A stretch of DNA of 25,387 bases from NCBI GenBank assembly GCA_031362415.1, contig JANLSK010000042.1, positions 1 to 25,387 of the forward strand. Reading direction: 5' to 3'. Shown here in pieces: positions 1-8,946 of the stretch (the first letter of the stretch is position 1; each line of letters starts with the position of its first letter). Below the pieces are notes generated by a model. It was not told where the DNA came from and ran no database searches. It saw only the letters and a program-made list of their open reading frames with translations. The DNA is from VFJJ01 sp031362415 (GTDB lineage Bacteria > Actinomycetota > Acidimicrobiia > IMCC26256 > VFJJ01). The position numbers and the translations under genes were made by a program.

Positions 1-1
1 C

Positions 2-1102
2 ACGATCGGCATCGGCTTCTATGCCTTGCACCAGAGCGGTGAATCGGCCACAGCCGACAGCTTCGGGATCCTGCTCGTTCCCGTTTTTCACCTGTTCCTC
101 TACCTGGCGATCAGGGTCGCGGCCGGGCGGCCGGGTCTGCGCGAACGGGGGCTGCGGATGCTGATGCTGAGCAGCATTCCGGTGTCGGTCATCTCGATCC
201 TCCAGTACTTCGACATCGCCGGAATGAAGACCAGGCTCAGTGAATACACCGATCTGGGCCAGTTCTCCACGAACGTCGAGCAGGGCTATGTGGCCCGGGC
301 GACGGGGCCGTTCGCCCACTGGCACCTGCTGGCCGGGTTCCTGTTCCCGATCCTGTTGGTCGCCGTGGCCATCGCGCTCGACAAGGCCTGGCACATCATC
401 TCGCCCACCGCGCTCAGCGTGGTCGCCACCCTGGGCGGCATCGCCATGGTGCTGACGCTCACCTACACGGCGTTCGTCGGGCTGCTCGTGGGGACCCTGC
501 TCGTGGGCGCCTGGGCCCGTAAGGCCACGGTGATGGCGCTGGTGCTGGTGCTGGTGACGGTCGTTGCCGGGTTCGCGTTCTCCGAACAACTCGCCGGTCG
601 CTTCAGCGACCAATTCTCGGGCGTCGAGACCGCCGGTGGCAACCGATTCATCCCCAGCACCTTGAACTTCCGGTTCAGCGTATGGACCGAGCAGTTCCTC
701 CCGGTCATCCTCGAAAAGCCCACCGTGGGCTACGGGCCCACGACCCCCCAGGACGTCACGTGGGAGTTCACCGAGTCGGTGTACATCACGATGCTGCTGC
801 GCGGGGGGCTGATCCTGCTCGCGATCTTCCTGGCTTTTTGGTGCGCGCTCCTCGGACGATCGTGGTCCAAGCGCAACGACGCCGACCCCGCCGTACGGAT
901 CCCGGCCCGGGCTCTCACGGCGGCGGTGATCGTGCTCATCCCCATGAACGCCGTGTTCCCGTACTACACCTCGCCCGGCCTTCCACACGTGCTCTCGGTG
1001 CTCGCCGGACTGGCCTTCGCGCCGGCCCACGAACGTCTCACCGCGGCCCGTTCGCCCCGCGGAGGCGGTGTTCAGACGGGGAACTCAGTGCTCCAGAACT
1101 GA
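2..1102 (+). CDS. O-antigen ligase/polymerase-like membrane protein (5' partial)
   Basis: The reading frame is open to the left edge (first full codon at base 2), so the N-terminus is outside the window. The visible part is very hydrophobic, with roughly seven or eight membrane segments, and ends in a short Arg/Gly-rich tail. The part around bases 680-850 has the layout of the Wzy_C/O-antigen ligase domain: an Arg and Trp followed by PTVGYGP, then a Glu-Ser-Val-Tyr stretch and a Leu-Arg-Gly-Gly turn before the last helices. Members of this family join or polymerise lipid-linked glycans on the outer face of the membrane. The sugar transferase and amino-sugar enzymes downstream support a role in surface polysaccharide assembly. 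Substrate and ligase-versus-polymerase role cannot be read from sequence. Its stop lies 31 bp inside the end of the convergent gene. Confidence 0.8.
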   Translation, partial: TIGIGFYALHQSGESATADSFGILLVPVFHLFLYLAIRVAAGRPGLRERGLRMLMLSSIPVSVISILQYFDIAGMKTRLSEYTDLGQFSTNVEQGYVARATGPFAHWHLLAGFLFPILLVAVAIALDKAWHIISPTALSVVATLGGIAMVLTLTYTAFVGLLVGTLLVGAWARKATVMALVLVLVTVVAGFAFSEQLAGRFSDQFSGVETAGGNRFIPSTLNFRFSVWTEQFLPVILEKPTVGYGPTTPQDVTWEFTESVYITMLLRGGLILLAIFLAFWCALLGRSWSKRNDADPAVRIPARALTAAVIVLIPMNAVFPYYTSPGLPHVLSVLAGLAFAPAHERLTAARSPRGGGVQTGNSVLQN

Positions 1103-2214
1103 GCGGCGATCGTTCCGTGCTCGTTGAGCGTGACGAGATCACCGGTGGTGAGCGTGTTCGGATCCGACCAGTCCCACACGAAGCCGACGTAGCCGTTGAA
1201 GCCCTCGTCGACCATGTCGATGAGGTGGGCGACGAGCTGCCGATTCCACAGCGGAACGGGATCGCCGAGATCGTTCCAGAACCCGTACTCGGTGCCGACG
1301 ATCGGGTACTCGTCGACATGCTGGCCCACGACGTTGTCCCACGACTCGAGCTCGTCGCCACAAAAGCAGGTGTTCAGGTTGGCGTAGCGATGGTTGGCGA
1401 AGGCGATGTTCGGCGCACCGCCGAGCAGCTCGGCGTCGAGGTCGAGGAGCTCGTCGGCGCGATCATCCGAGAAGTTCCACGAGAAGTCGATGGTGTCGAC
1501 GATCAGGAGCCCCCGGTAGCCGAGGTCGCTGCGGAACAGCTCGACGGTGGCGTTGGTCGTGTCGGTCCATTCGTCCCATGTGACGCCGTTGGGCTCGTTC
1601 CACGGTTCGTACACGACCTGGTCGTTTCCCTGGAGACGCCCGTAGACGTCACGCATCATCCCGTGGACGGACGTGGCTTCCTCGGGCCAGTCGCCGCGAG
1701 AGCCGAGGCTGTCCCACCAACCGACGATCACGAGGAGCCCGGCGGCATTGGCGTCGGTCACGACGGCCTCGAGCCGATCGAGATACGCCACCTTGCCGCC
1801 GAGGTCGTACACGTCATCCTCGTAGGTCGCCAGGGCAACCGGCACTCGGAGGGTGTTGATCCCGAGCTCGGCCATCCTGGCGAAGATCGTGGCCCGTTCC
1901 TCGAAATTCCGTTGGGCGGTGGGACCGATCCCGTTGTCGGCGCTGCCGTCGGACCGGGTGTAGAAGGGCAGCAGGTAGGCGGCGGCGCCCTTCACCACGA
2001 AGCGCTGTGCGTTCTCGACGAGCACGTTGCCCTCGGTGTGGATGGCCGGTCCCGAGGCCACGGCCGTTCGCGAGGCGGCGTTCGACTCGGCGTCATCGCC
2101 GCCGCACGCGGCGATGAGCGTCACGGCCAGGATCAGGGGCAGGGCCGCAGTGCCCGTCCGTCTGGGGGATGACCGGACGGAGGACCGGGTCGAGCCCCCC
2201 GAGCGCCGGCGCAT
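1072..2214 (-). CDS. Secreted GH5-like glycoside hydrolase lipoprotein
   Basis: 380 residues from the ATG at 2214. An Arg-rich N-terminus and hydrophobic stretch end in the lipobox LIAAC, with the lipidated Cys at about residue 37, so the enzyme should be anchored outside the membrane. The body reads as a TIM-barrel glycoside hydrolase of the GH5/clan A type: LRVPVA early, the acid/base motif YEPWNEP with Glu at about 207, and GTEYG with the candidate nucleophile Glu at about 309. The frame stays open upstream to 2283, but those starts lie inside the upstream acetyltransferase; the adjacent GTG at 2217 is equally possible. The start is 10 bp after the stop of the acetyltransferase, so it is probably the last gene of the polysaccharide operon. 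It may trim or edit the polymer made by the cluster (inference). The glycan specificity is unknown. Confidence 0.82.
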   Translation of the reverse strand: MRRRSGGSTRSSVRSSPRRTGTAALPLILAVTLIAACGGDDAESNAASRTAVASGPAIHTEGNVLVENAQRFVVKGAAAYLLPFYTRSDGSADNGIGPTAQRNFEERATIFARMAELGINTLRVPVALATYEDDVYDLGGKVAYLDRLEAVVTDANAAGLLVIVGWWDSLGSRGDWPEEATSVHGMMRDVYGRLQGNDQVVYEPWNEPNGVTWDEWTDTTNATVELFRSDLGYRGLLIVDTIDFSWNFSDDRADELLDLDAELLGGAPNIAFANHRYANLNTCFCGDELESWDNVVGQHVDEYPIVGTEYGFWNDLGDPVPLWNRQLVAHLIDMVDEGFNGYVGFVWDWSDPNTLTTGDLVTLNEHGTIAAQFWSTEFPV

Positions 2215-2224
2215 CACCGGCGCA

Positions 2225-2884
2225 TCACCGACGCGTGGGCTCGTCGAGCCAGGCGTAGGCGTGCTCGTAGATCCCCGCGCCACACGGCAGGTCGTCGCGT
2301 TGACCGCGGATCTGAGCCGGGCTGCCGACCGCGATGGCGCCGGCGGGGACGTCGCGGGTGACGACCGATCCCGCGCCGACCAGCGATCCGGCGCCGATGC
2401 GGATACCGGGGAGGATGACGCTGCGGGCCCCGATGGCCACGCCGTCTTCGACGATGGCCCCGCCGACGCAGTCGAGATAGCTCGGACACGGCGGATGGGG
2501 ATCGTCGGTGAACACCACGTGGGGGCCGCAGAACACGTCGTCGCCCAGGGTCACCGACGACAAGAAGCCACCGGTGTGGATGCGGGTGCGGGCGCCGTCG
2601 GTGTTGCCGGGCTCGAGATGGGCGCCGCTGCCGACGGAGCTTCGGTCGCCGATCGTGTTGGCTTCGCGAACCATCGAGCCGTGGCCGATCTGCACGCCCT
2701 CGCCGAGCGTGACCCCTTGGTAGAGCACGGCATAGGCCCGAACCACCGTGCCTGGTCCGAGCACGAGAGGGCCGGCATCGCCATCGCGTGTGGGGTGAGC
2801 GAGCACACAGGGCCCGAGGATCCGGGCCTCGTCGAGACCGATCACGTCTCCGAGGATCTCGACCCCGTTCGGCAGTTTCGTCAC
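2225..2884 (-). CDS. Left-handed beta-helix (hexapeptide repeat) sugar N-acetyltransferase
   Basis: 219 residues, GTG start. Nearly the whole chain is made of imperfect hexapeptide repeats ([LIV]-G-x4), for example VTLGEGVQIG, NTIGDRSSVG and VAIGARSVILPGIRIGAGSLVG, ending in the typical VTRDVPAGAIAVGSPA. This is the trimeric left-handed beta-helix fold of acetyl-CoA-dependent acyltransferases. A loop with FTDDPHPP interrupts the helix, as in sugar nucleotide acetyltransferases. The GTG start overlaps the stop of the upstream dehydrogenase by 4 bp (GTGA), which implies translational coupling. Placed after a dehydrogenase and an aminotransferase, it most likely acetylates the new 3-amino group of a UDP-sugar (WbpD/WlbB-type step). 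An O-acetyltransferase cannot be excluded. Confidence 0.85.
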   Translation of the reverse strand: MTKLPNGVEILGDVIGLDEARILGPCVLAHPTRDGDAGPLVLGPGTVVRAYAVLYQGVTLGEGVQIGHGSMVREANTIGDRSSVGSGAHLEPGNTDGARTRIHTGGFLSSVTLGDDVFCGPHVVFTDDPHPPCPSYLDCVGGAIVEDGVAIGARSVILPGIRIGAGSLVGAGSVVTRDVPAGAIAVGSPAQIRGQRDDLPCGAGIYEHAYAWLDEPTRR

Positions 2885-3899
2885 AACCCCAGTCTCGCGT
2901 AGTCGGACACCGTCACCGGCTCACCGTCGAGGCGCCACGACAGGTCGGCGGCATGGAGCGCTTCGACGATCTTGAGCCCGAACCAGCCGTCGGAGGTGTC
3001 GACCCGTCCGGTCTCGCATGCTTGGAGGAAGTGCGAGATCTGCCGCCCGAGCGGCTCGGCCGCCGAGACGTGGGGGACGAGCGTGTCGCCGTAGCGGTAC
3101 GTGAGCTGGTGCTCGCCGAAGTCGGGGCTGTCGGGGATGACGACACCCTTGTCGTACACCTTGATGGGCTCGTCGTTTTGCGTGTCGTCGTACACGACCA
3201 TGCGCTGCTCGCCCACGATCGTGAGATCGCGCACCTTCTTCGGGGCCAACCACGAGACGGTGACCGAGGCGATGATCCCCGAGGGGAACTGCATGTTGAT
3301 GAACGCGACGTCGGGAACGCCCCCGAGCACCTGGCGTGCAGCCGTCTGCACCGAGACCGGGGTCTCGTTCAGAAGCTGGAAGATGATCGAGAAATCGTGG
3401 GGTGCGAGGTCCCAGATGACGTTGGCATCGTGGCGAACGAGCCCGAGGTTCAGTCGCGATGATGTGACATAGTGGATCTTTCCCAGGTGCCCGGTATTGA
3501 GGTAATGACTGAGCAGATCGATACGGGGGCTGAACAAGAATGTGTGGCCGACCATGAGCGCCAGCTGGCGCTCCTCGGCCAGAGCCACCATTTCGCGGGC
3601 GTCCTCGACGCTGCCGGCCATGGGCTTTTCGACCAGGACGTGACGCCCGGCCCGGAGCGCGGCCTTGGCGATGACACCATGCGACTCGACCGGGGTCGCG
3701 ATGATGACCCCCCCGACCTCGGGATCGGCCAGGGCATCCTCGAGATCGAGCTTCAGCTCGAGCCCGGGAAAAGTGGCAGCCACGTTCGAGAGCCGGTCGA
3801 CGGAGGCGTCGACGGCAACGACGTTCTGCGTCCCGGTCGCGCTCACCAGGTTCCGGAGGATCTTCTGGCCCCAATAGCCGAGACCGACCATGGCGATCT

Positions 3900-3903
<4 letters not shown>
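2881..3903 (-). CDS. Gfo/Idh/MocA family sugar-nucleotide dehydrogenase
   Basis: 340 residues. The N-terminal Rossmann fold carries GLGYWG (residues 7-12) for NAD(P), followed at 88-95 by HVLVEKPM with the family EKP signature, whose Lys93 is the usual catalytic lysine. WDLAPHDFSII further on matches the conserved His region. The start is fixed by ATG at 3903, preceded by a good AAGGAG ribosome site; a much longer open frame upstream is only a shadow of the aminotransferase gene. The ATG overlaps the aminotransferase stop by 4 bp (ATGA). In known 3-amino sugar routes such as WbpB/WbpE a dehydrogenase of this family oxidises C3 of a UDP-sugar before transamination. That role here is inferred from the neighbours. 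Confidence 0.88.
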
Positions 3904-5059
<1,156 letters not shown>

Positions 5060-5063
<4 letters not shown>

Positions 5064-6148
5064 GCAGCCCCCTGCTTCTTGACGACTGCCGCAGGAGTCT
5101 TACAGATGATCTTGAGGTCAAGGCTGGCTCGCCATTGACGCCAATATGAAATGTCGTATTCGACCTGTTGTGCCCAGTCGAGTTCCTGGCGTCCTGATAC
5201 CTGGGCCAGGCCGGTGAGCCCGGGCTTCACTCGCAATCGCTGCCACATTCGGGCATCGAACATGGCGGTCTCCCGGGGGAGCGATGGCCGGGGGCCGACG
5301 ATGCTCATGTCGCCGCGGATGACGTTCCAGAGCTGCGGGAGCTCGTCGATCGAGTACCTTCGCAGGAGCCGCCCGATCCGCGTGACCCGCGGATCGTCGA
5401 CGAGCTTGAACATCCCGTTGTGGCGCTCGGCATCGCCCCGGATCATCGCGGCGACGTAGGCGACATGCTGGCCCTCGTCGTTGGCGACACGCATCGTCCG
5501 GAGCTTGGAGATCCGGAACTGGCGGCCGTCGCGTCCGACGCGTTGCTGTCGGAACAGAGCCGGGCCCGGGTCGTCGAGCTTGATCGCCACCGCCGCAAGG
5601 GCGAGGAGCGGGGCTGCGAGGAGCAGTGCGGCTCCGGCGATGGCGATGTCGATGATGCGCTTGTAAGCGCGAGCTGCGCCCGACAAGACCGGAGCGAAGG
5701 GGTCGCGATCGAGTGCGTCGGGGGCCGGGTCGACGACGACGATGATCGTGCCGTTGCTCAGGACCTCGGGGTGCGTCGCGGTCATCTGCCCGAAGGTGGG
5801 TGACGTCACGAGAATGGCCTGTGGGCTCCCACCCGTCGGGAGGGGGTCGATCTGCCATCGCCAACCTCGGAACGCGGCCGCAGCCGAGACGGCGTCGGCC
5901 ATCTCGGAATCGGCCACCACGCGTGCCGCCTCCACCCGGGGGTCACGCCGACCGAAGGTGGCCGCCACGGCGATGGACAGCGCCAGCGTCCCGACGAGGA
6001 GGAGACCGGCAGCCGACCAGAGAAGCCAGGCCCCAAGCACCGCACACGCGCAGAACGAGAGCATGCCGACGGTGAGAGTGGTCGTTCGCCGAGCCTCGGC
6101 CCCGAAGGAGCTCCCTCGGTCGGGCCACGTTCCGTGGTAGGTAGTCAT
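5060..6148 (-). CDS. Initiating polyprenyl-phosphate sugar-1-phosphate transferase
   Basis: 362 residues from the ATG at 6148, which has AAGGA just upstream. Two hydrophobic segments (about 23-66) form a short N-terminal membrane part. A soluble linker follows, then the bacterial sugar transferase domain (about 163-355): KRIIDIAIAGAALLLAAPLL as re-entrant membrane helix, KLRTMR, the catalytic Asp-Glu pair in SIDELPQLWNVIRGDMS (268-269), VGPRPS, and RVKPGLTGLAQVSGR. Enzymes of this PglC/WbaP-type family move a phospho-sugar from a UDP-sugar to undecaprenyl phosphate and so start glycan assembly. The N-terminal part is shorter than in full WbaP-like proteins, which have four or five helices. 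It is the first gene of the minus-strand operon and overlaps the next by 4 bp. Confidence 0.92.
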
Positions 6149-6279
6149 CACATCCTTGGGGAGCCGAATAGATGCGGAGCGTCCTCGTCCTGTCACGAGG
6201 AGTGAGTTTGTGGCGGGGTGAAGGCTTATGCAAGTCCACCTTGAGACTTTGGGAATCCTCGCACACCGGAGGCCCGGAA

Positions 6280-6340
6280 GCCATCACCCAGTTTGGGCGG
6301 AGATGCCCGGTACAGACGGCGCTCCAAACTCGGCGATGGC
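6280..6340. other. 61-nt imperfect hairpin in divergent leader region
   Basis: The outer stem pairs GCCATC (6280-6285) with GATGGC (6335-6340). After a small internal loop that still allows two C-G pairs, AGTTTGG (6290-6296) pairs with CCAAACT (6324-6330), extended by a GCG/CGC pair around a one-base bulge. The loop is about 20 nt. It lies 132 bp upstream of the sugar transferase start. It could be a structured RNA leader on the minus strand, a protein operator, or a transcription attenuator. I could not match it to a known riboswitch consensus. Confidence 0.45.
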
Positions 6341-6554
6341 GGCACCGGTGCCCCCCATCTCACGGAGTCGTACCCATTGACCACTGAAAATAGGCATGAG
6401 GTGTTGAGACGAACGCTGAGCGCTGTTTTCCCAGCACATGCAGAGGTGACACAACGCACATCGTCGACCGACTCCGGCATCACACGGTGCGCTCCGTGGC
6501 CTGAATCGGATACCGAGGCCTCGTCCTGGGTTGGCGTTCCCGGGCCGGAATGCA

Positions 6555-6580
6555 CGAGGAGTGGTCGAGGAGTGGTCGAG
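6555..6580. repeat. 11-bp tandem repeat
   Basis: CGAGGAGTGGT occurs twice back to back (6555-6565 and 6566-6576), followed by CGAG, the beginning of a third unit. It sits in the non-coding region about 160 bp upstream of the amidohydrolase start. It may be replication slippage or a pair of regulator half-sites; nothing more can be said. Confidence 0.6.
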
Positions 6581-6737
6581 CATCGGAACGGGTGTGGCCT
6601 GGGGTACGGTGCGTCCCCGCTGGTCACCGGCACGGGTGTGCCCGCCTGTCGACGCGCGACAGTGAGGCACGCCGATCGCCGCCGCGCCTCGGACCCCGGA
6701 CGGCGGTCGTCCGAGCGACCACGAAAGAGAGATCGTC

Positions 6738-7838
6738 ATGACGGAAGCGGGCCTCGTCTACTCGTGCGACGACCACCTCGACCTGTTCAGCCTTCCCCAC
6801 GACGTGTGGACCAGCCGGGTCCCGGCTCGGCTGCGAACGGCCGTCCCTCACGTGGAGCCCCATGCCGATCTCGGCCGGCCCTACTGGCACGCCGGAGACC
6901 GCGTCATGAGCCCGGCGGGCGGCATCGACAAGGCCTACATGGCGTCCGCTCGGCGGGATCTCCCCGATGACGGCTACCGAGCCTCGAACCCGGCGCTGCG
7001 CCTCCACGATCTCGACCTCGACGGGGTGCACGCCTCGGTCATCTACGGCCCCGGCTCGCTGTTCGGCTTCCCCATCGACGATCCCGAGGTCATGGTGGCG
7101 ACGGCCCGGGGCTGGAATGACTGGGCCGCCGAGCAGTTCAACGCCCACGATCCGAGTCGACTGTGCGCACTGCCGTTTCTCCCGACGACCACGCCCGAGG
7201 ACGCGGCGTCGGAGCTCGAGCGATGCGCCGGTCTGGGCCACCGGGGCGCCGTGGTGCACGTGCACCAGATCGACGTCGCCGACCGGGCCTGGGACCGGCT
7301 GTGGGCGGCCGCTGCTGGGGCGGCGATGCCGATCAGCTTCCACATCGGTGGTGGCGCCGGGTACCTGAAGTCACCCCGGCCGGGTACCTGGGAGATGGCC
7401 GCGTTCTCGGCCGTGGCCCCCATGCAGCTCGACGAGCCGCTCGTAGCGATGATCTTCACGGGCGCGTTGGACCGGAACCCGGGCTTCACCCTGGTGCTCG
7501 CCGAGGCCGGCTTGGGTTGGCTGCCGTACTTCGTGGCCCGGATGGACGCGTCGTTCGACAAGCACCGCCGCACCAGCGGGCTGCCCGCCGACCAGCGCCG
7601 TCCGTCGGAGGTCTTTGCCACCCAGGTCTACGCCACGTTCGAGGAGGAGCCGCTGGGGGCGGAGTTCATCCCGTTGCTCGGGGCAGAGAACATCATGTGG
7701 GCCAGTGACTATCCCCACACCGACAGCACCTGGCCCGAGTCGCGAGCGGCCATCGCCCATCTGGGGGCGTTCCTTGTGCCCGAGCAATTGGCGCTGGTGA
7801 CGGGGGAGACGTGCAAGCGTCTCTACCGGCTCCCGTGA
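6738..7838 (+). CDS. Amidohydrolase family (Amidohydro_2) metal-dependent hydrolase
   Basis: 366 residues from the ATG at 6738, preceded by an AGAGAG ribosome site. It has the layout of the TIM-barrel Amidohydro_2 family (relatives include ACMSD-type decarboxylases and 2-pyrone hydrolases): an N-terminal CDDHLDL (Asp and His at 11-13) in place of the usual HxH, SFHIGG with a metal-type His at 202, and MWASDYPHTDSTWPES near the C-terminus with the conserved Asp at about 324. The DYPHxD element is characteristic. There is no signal peptide, so it is cytosolic. It is followed after only 7 bp by a second, divergent amidohydrolase, so the two are probably co-transcribed. Substrate is unknown; a hydrolase or decarboxylase on a carboxylic acid ring-cleavage product would fit the family. 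Confidence 0.85.
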   Translation: MTEAGLVYSCDDHLDLFSLPHDVWTSRVPARLRTAVPHVEPHADLGRPYWHAGDRVMSPAGGIDKAYMASARRDLPDDGYRASNPALRLHDLDLDGVHASVIYGPGSLFGFPIDDPEVMVATARGWNDWAAEQFNAHDPSRLCALPFLPTTTPEDAASELERCAGLGHRGAVVHVHQIDVADRAWDRLWAAAAGAAMPISFHIGGGAGYLKSPRPGTWEMAAFSAVAPMQLDEPLVAMIFTGALDRNPGFTLVLAEAGLGWLPYFVARMDASFDKHRRTSGLPADQRRPSEVFATQVYATFEEEPLGAEFIPLLGAENIMWASDYPHTDSTWPESRAAIAHLGAFLVPEQLALVTGETCKRLYRLP

Positions 7839-7845
7839 GCTCGAG

Positions 7846-8739
7846 GTGGCGCCCGGGGCCCCGATCTGCCGTCCCGTGAGGCCCGTGACCGTGAGCCCCG
7901 AGCCCCTGGTGGACACGCACACTCACGTCGTCTCCGGCGACCTCGCCCACTATCCGCTGCAACCGCAGGCGTTCGGGGTCGATTGGTACCGGACGGCGCC
8001 CGTCGACGTCGACGACCTCCTCGGCGCAGCCAGGGCGGCCGGGGTCGGGCGAATCGTGCTCGTGCAGGCCCAGGGCGCGTACGGCTACGACTGTCGGTAC
8101 GTGCTCGCCGCCGTCGCCGACCATGCCGATCGCTGCGTTGCCGTGGTGTCGCTCGACATGGACGGTCCCGATCCGGTGTCCGCGCTGAGAACCCTGGCCA
8201 GGCACCCGGCGACACGGGGCGTCCGGTTCTTCGGCGTGAGCGGCGTGGAGCCCACGTGGCTCGCCGATCCCGACCGCCTCATCGTGTGGCAGACCGCGGC
8301 GGAGCTCGGGCTGACGGCGGTGGCGACGGTGTTCGATCGCCATCTCGAGGCTCTCCGGTGGACGCTTGAGCGGGTGCCCGATCTTCCCGTCGCGCTCGAC
8401 CACTGCGGATTCCCCGACATCAGCGGTGGGCCCCTCCTGCCGAACGCCGGCCCGTTGCTCGCCATGGCCGACCTGGGCAACGTGTCCCTGAAGGTCTCGT
8501 CGTACCTGCTCCAGCAGGCCGAGCGGCTCGGCGATCCGGCCGACGTCGTCGACCGACTCGTCGTGGTGTTCGGGGGGGACCGCCTCCAGTGGGGCTCCGA
8601 CTACCCCCAGACCCACGATCGCAGCTATGCCGATCTGGTGGCGCTGGCTCGGTACTCGGTGCGCAATCAGCCCACCATGGCCCGAGTCGCGGTGCTCGGA
8701 GCCAACGCGGCGCGCCTGTGGTGGGATCATCCCGGCTGA
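7846..8739 (+). CDS. Second Amidohydro_2 TIM-barrel hydrolase
   Basis: 297 residues from the GTG at 7846. Further in-frame GTG codons at 7876, 7885 and 7891 are alternative starts, and all precede the first motif, so the core is not affected. VDTHTHV (His25 and His27) is the classical metal-binding HxH. VALDHCG provides a barrel His and WGSDYPQTHD the C-terminal Asp. This pattern is typical of the lactonase-like branch of Amidohydro_2 (2-pyrone-4,6-dicarboxylate hydrolase and L-fuconolactone hydrolase relatives). It starts 7 bp after the preceding amidohydrolase and is presumably translated from the same mRNA. The two differ in length and metal motif, so they are not a recent duplication. Substrate not determinable. 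Confidence 0.82.
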   Translation: MAPGAPICRPVRPVTVSPEPLVDTHTHVVSGDLAHYPLQPQAFGVDWYRTAPVDVDDLLGAARAAGVGRIVLVQAQGAYGYDCRYVLAAVADHADRCVAVVSLDMDGPDPVSALRTLARHPATRGVRFFGVSGVEPTWLADPDRLIVWQTAAELGLTAVATVFDRHLEALRWTLERVPDLPVALDHCGFPDISGGPLLPNAGPLLAMADLGNVSLKVSSYLLQQAERLGDPADVVDRLVVVFGGDRLQWGSDYPQTHDRSYADLVALARYSVRNQPTMARVAVLGANAARLWWDHPG

Positions 8740-8946
8740 ACCGGTATCAGGAGGCACGCAGCCGACTCCCCCAGAAAGGCCCGGATGCCAGAGAACGGGT
8801 TCGTGGGTGGGGTGCCGCCTGGGTTGCCACTCCGGTACGCTGCCCTCCAGGCACAGGTGCACCGGGTGGGCGGCATTCAGGCCACGTCGTACGAGGGGTC
8901 GAGGTGAGCACGATGACATCGAGCGGACTGACGGCGGTGATCGCAC

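Larger units (their letters stand above)
6149..6737. other. Non-coding divergent intergenic region (589 bp)
   Basis: This stretch separates the minus-strand polysaccharide operon from the plus-strand amidohydrolase. Open frames on both strands overlap each other, lack recognisable motifs and have no convincing ribosome sites, so I call it non-coding. The middle (about 6373-6400) is locally AT-richer than its surroundings, a plausible promoter zone, but no clear -35/-10 pair could be assigned. It holds the imperfect hairpin at 6280-6340 and the 11-bp tandem repeat at 6555-6580 listed separately. A long 5' leader for the sugar transferase is likely if its promoter lies beyond the hairpin. Confidence 0.6.

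Noticed and set aside
682..2172. Long plus-strand open frame of 496 codons opposite the GH5-like gene
   Set aside because: It covers the end of the polymerase gene and the antisense of a well-supported hydrolase, has low-complexity composition and no domain. It is a GC-driven shadow.
6377..6405. TTGACC at 6377 as a -35 element for the amidohydrolase
   Set aside because: No acceptable -10 at 16-18 bp, and the site lies more than 350 bp from the start codon.
6226..6739. Minus-strand coding frames in the 589-bp gap (135 and 151 codons)
   Set aside because: Two frames overlap each other in the same stretch, neither has motifs or a ribosome site, and the composition is unlike the neighbouring genes.
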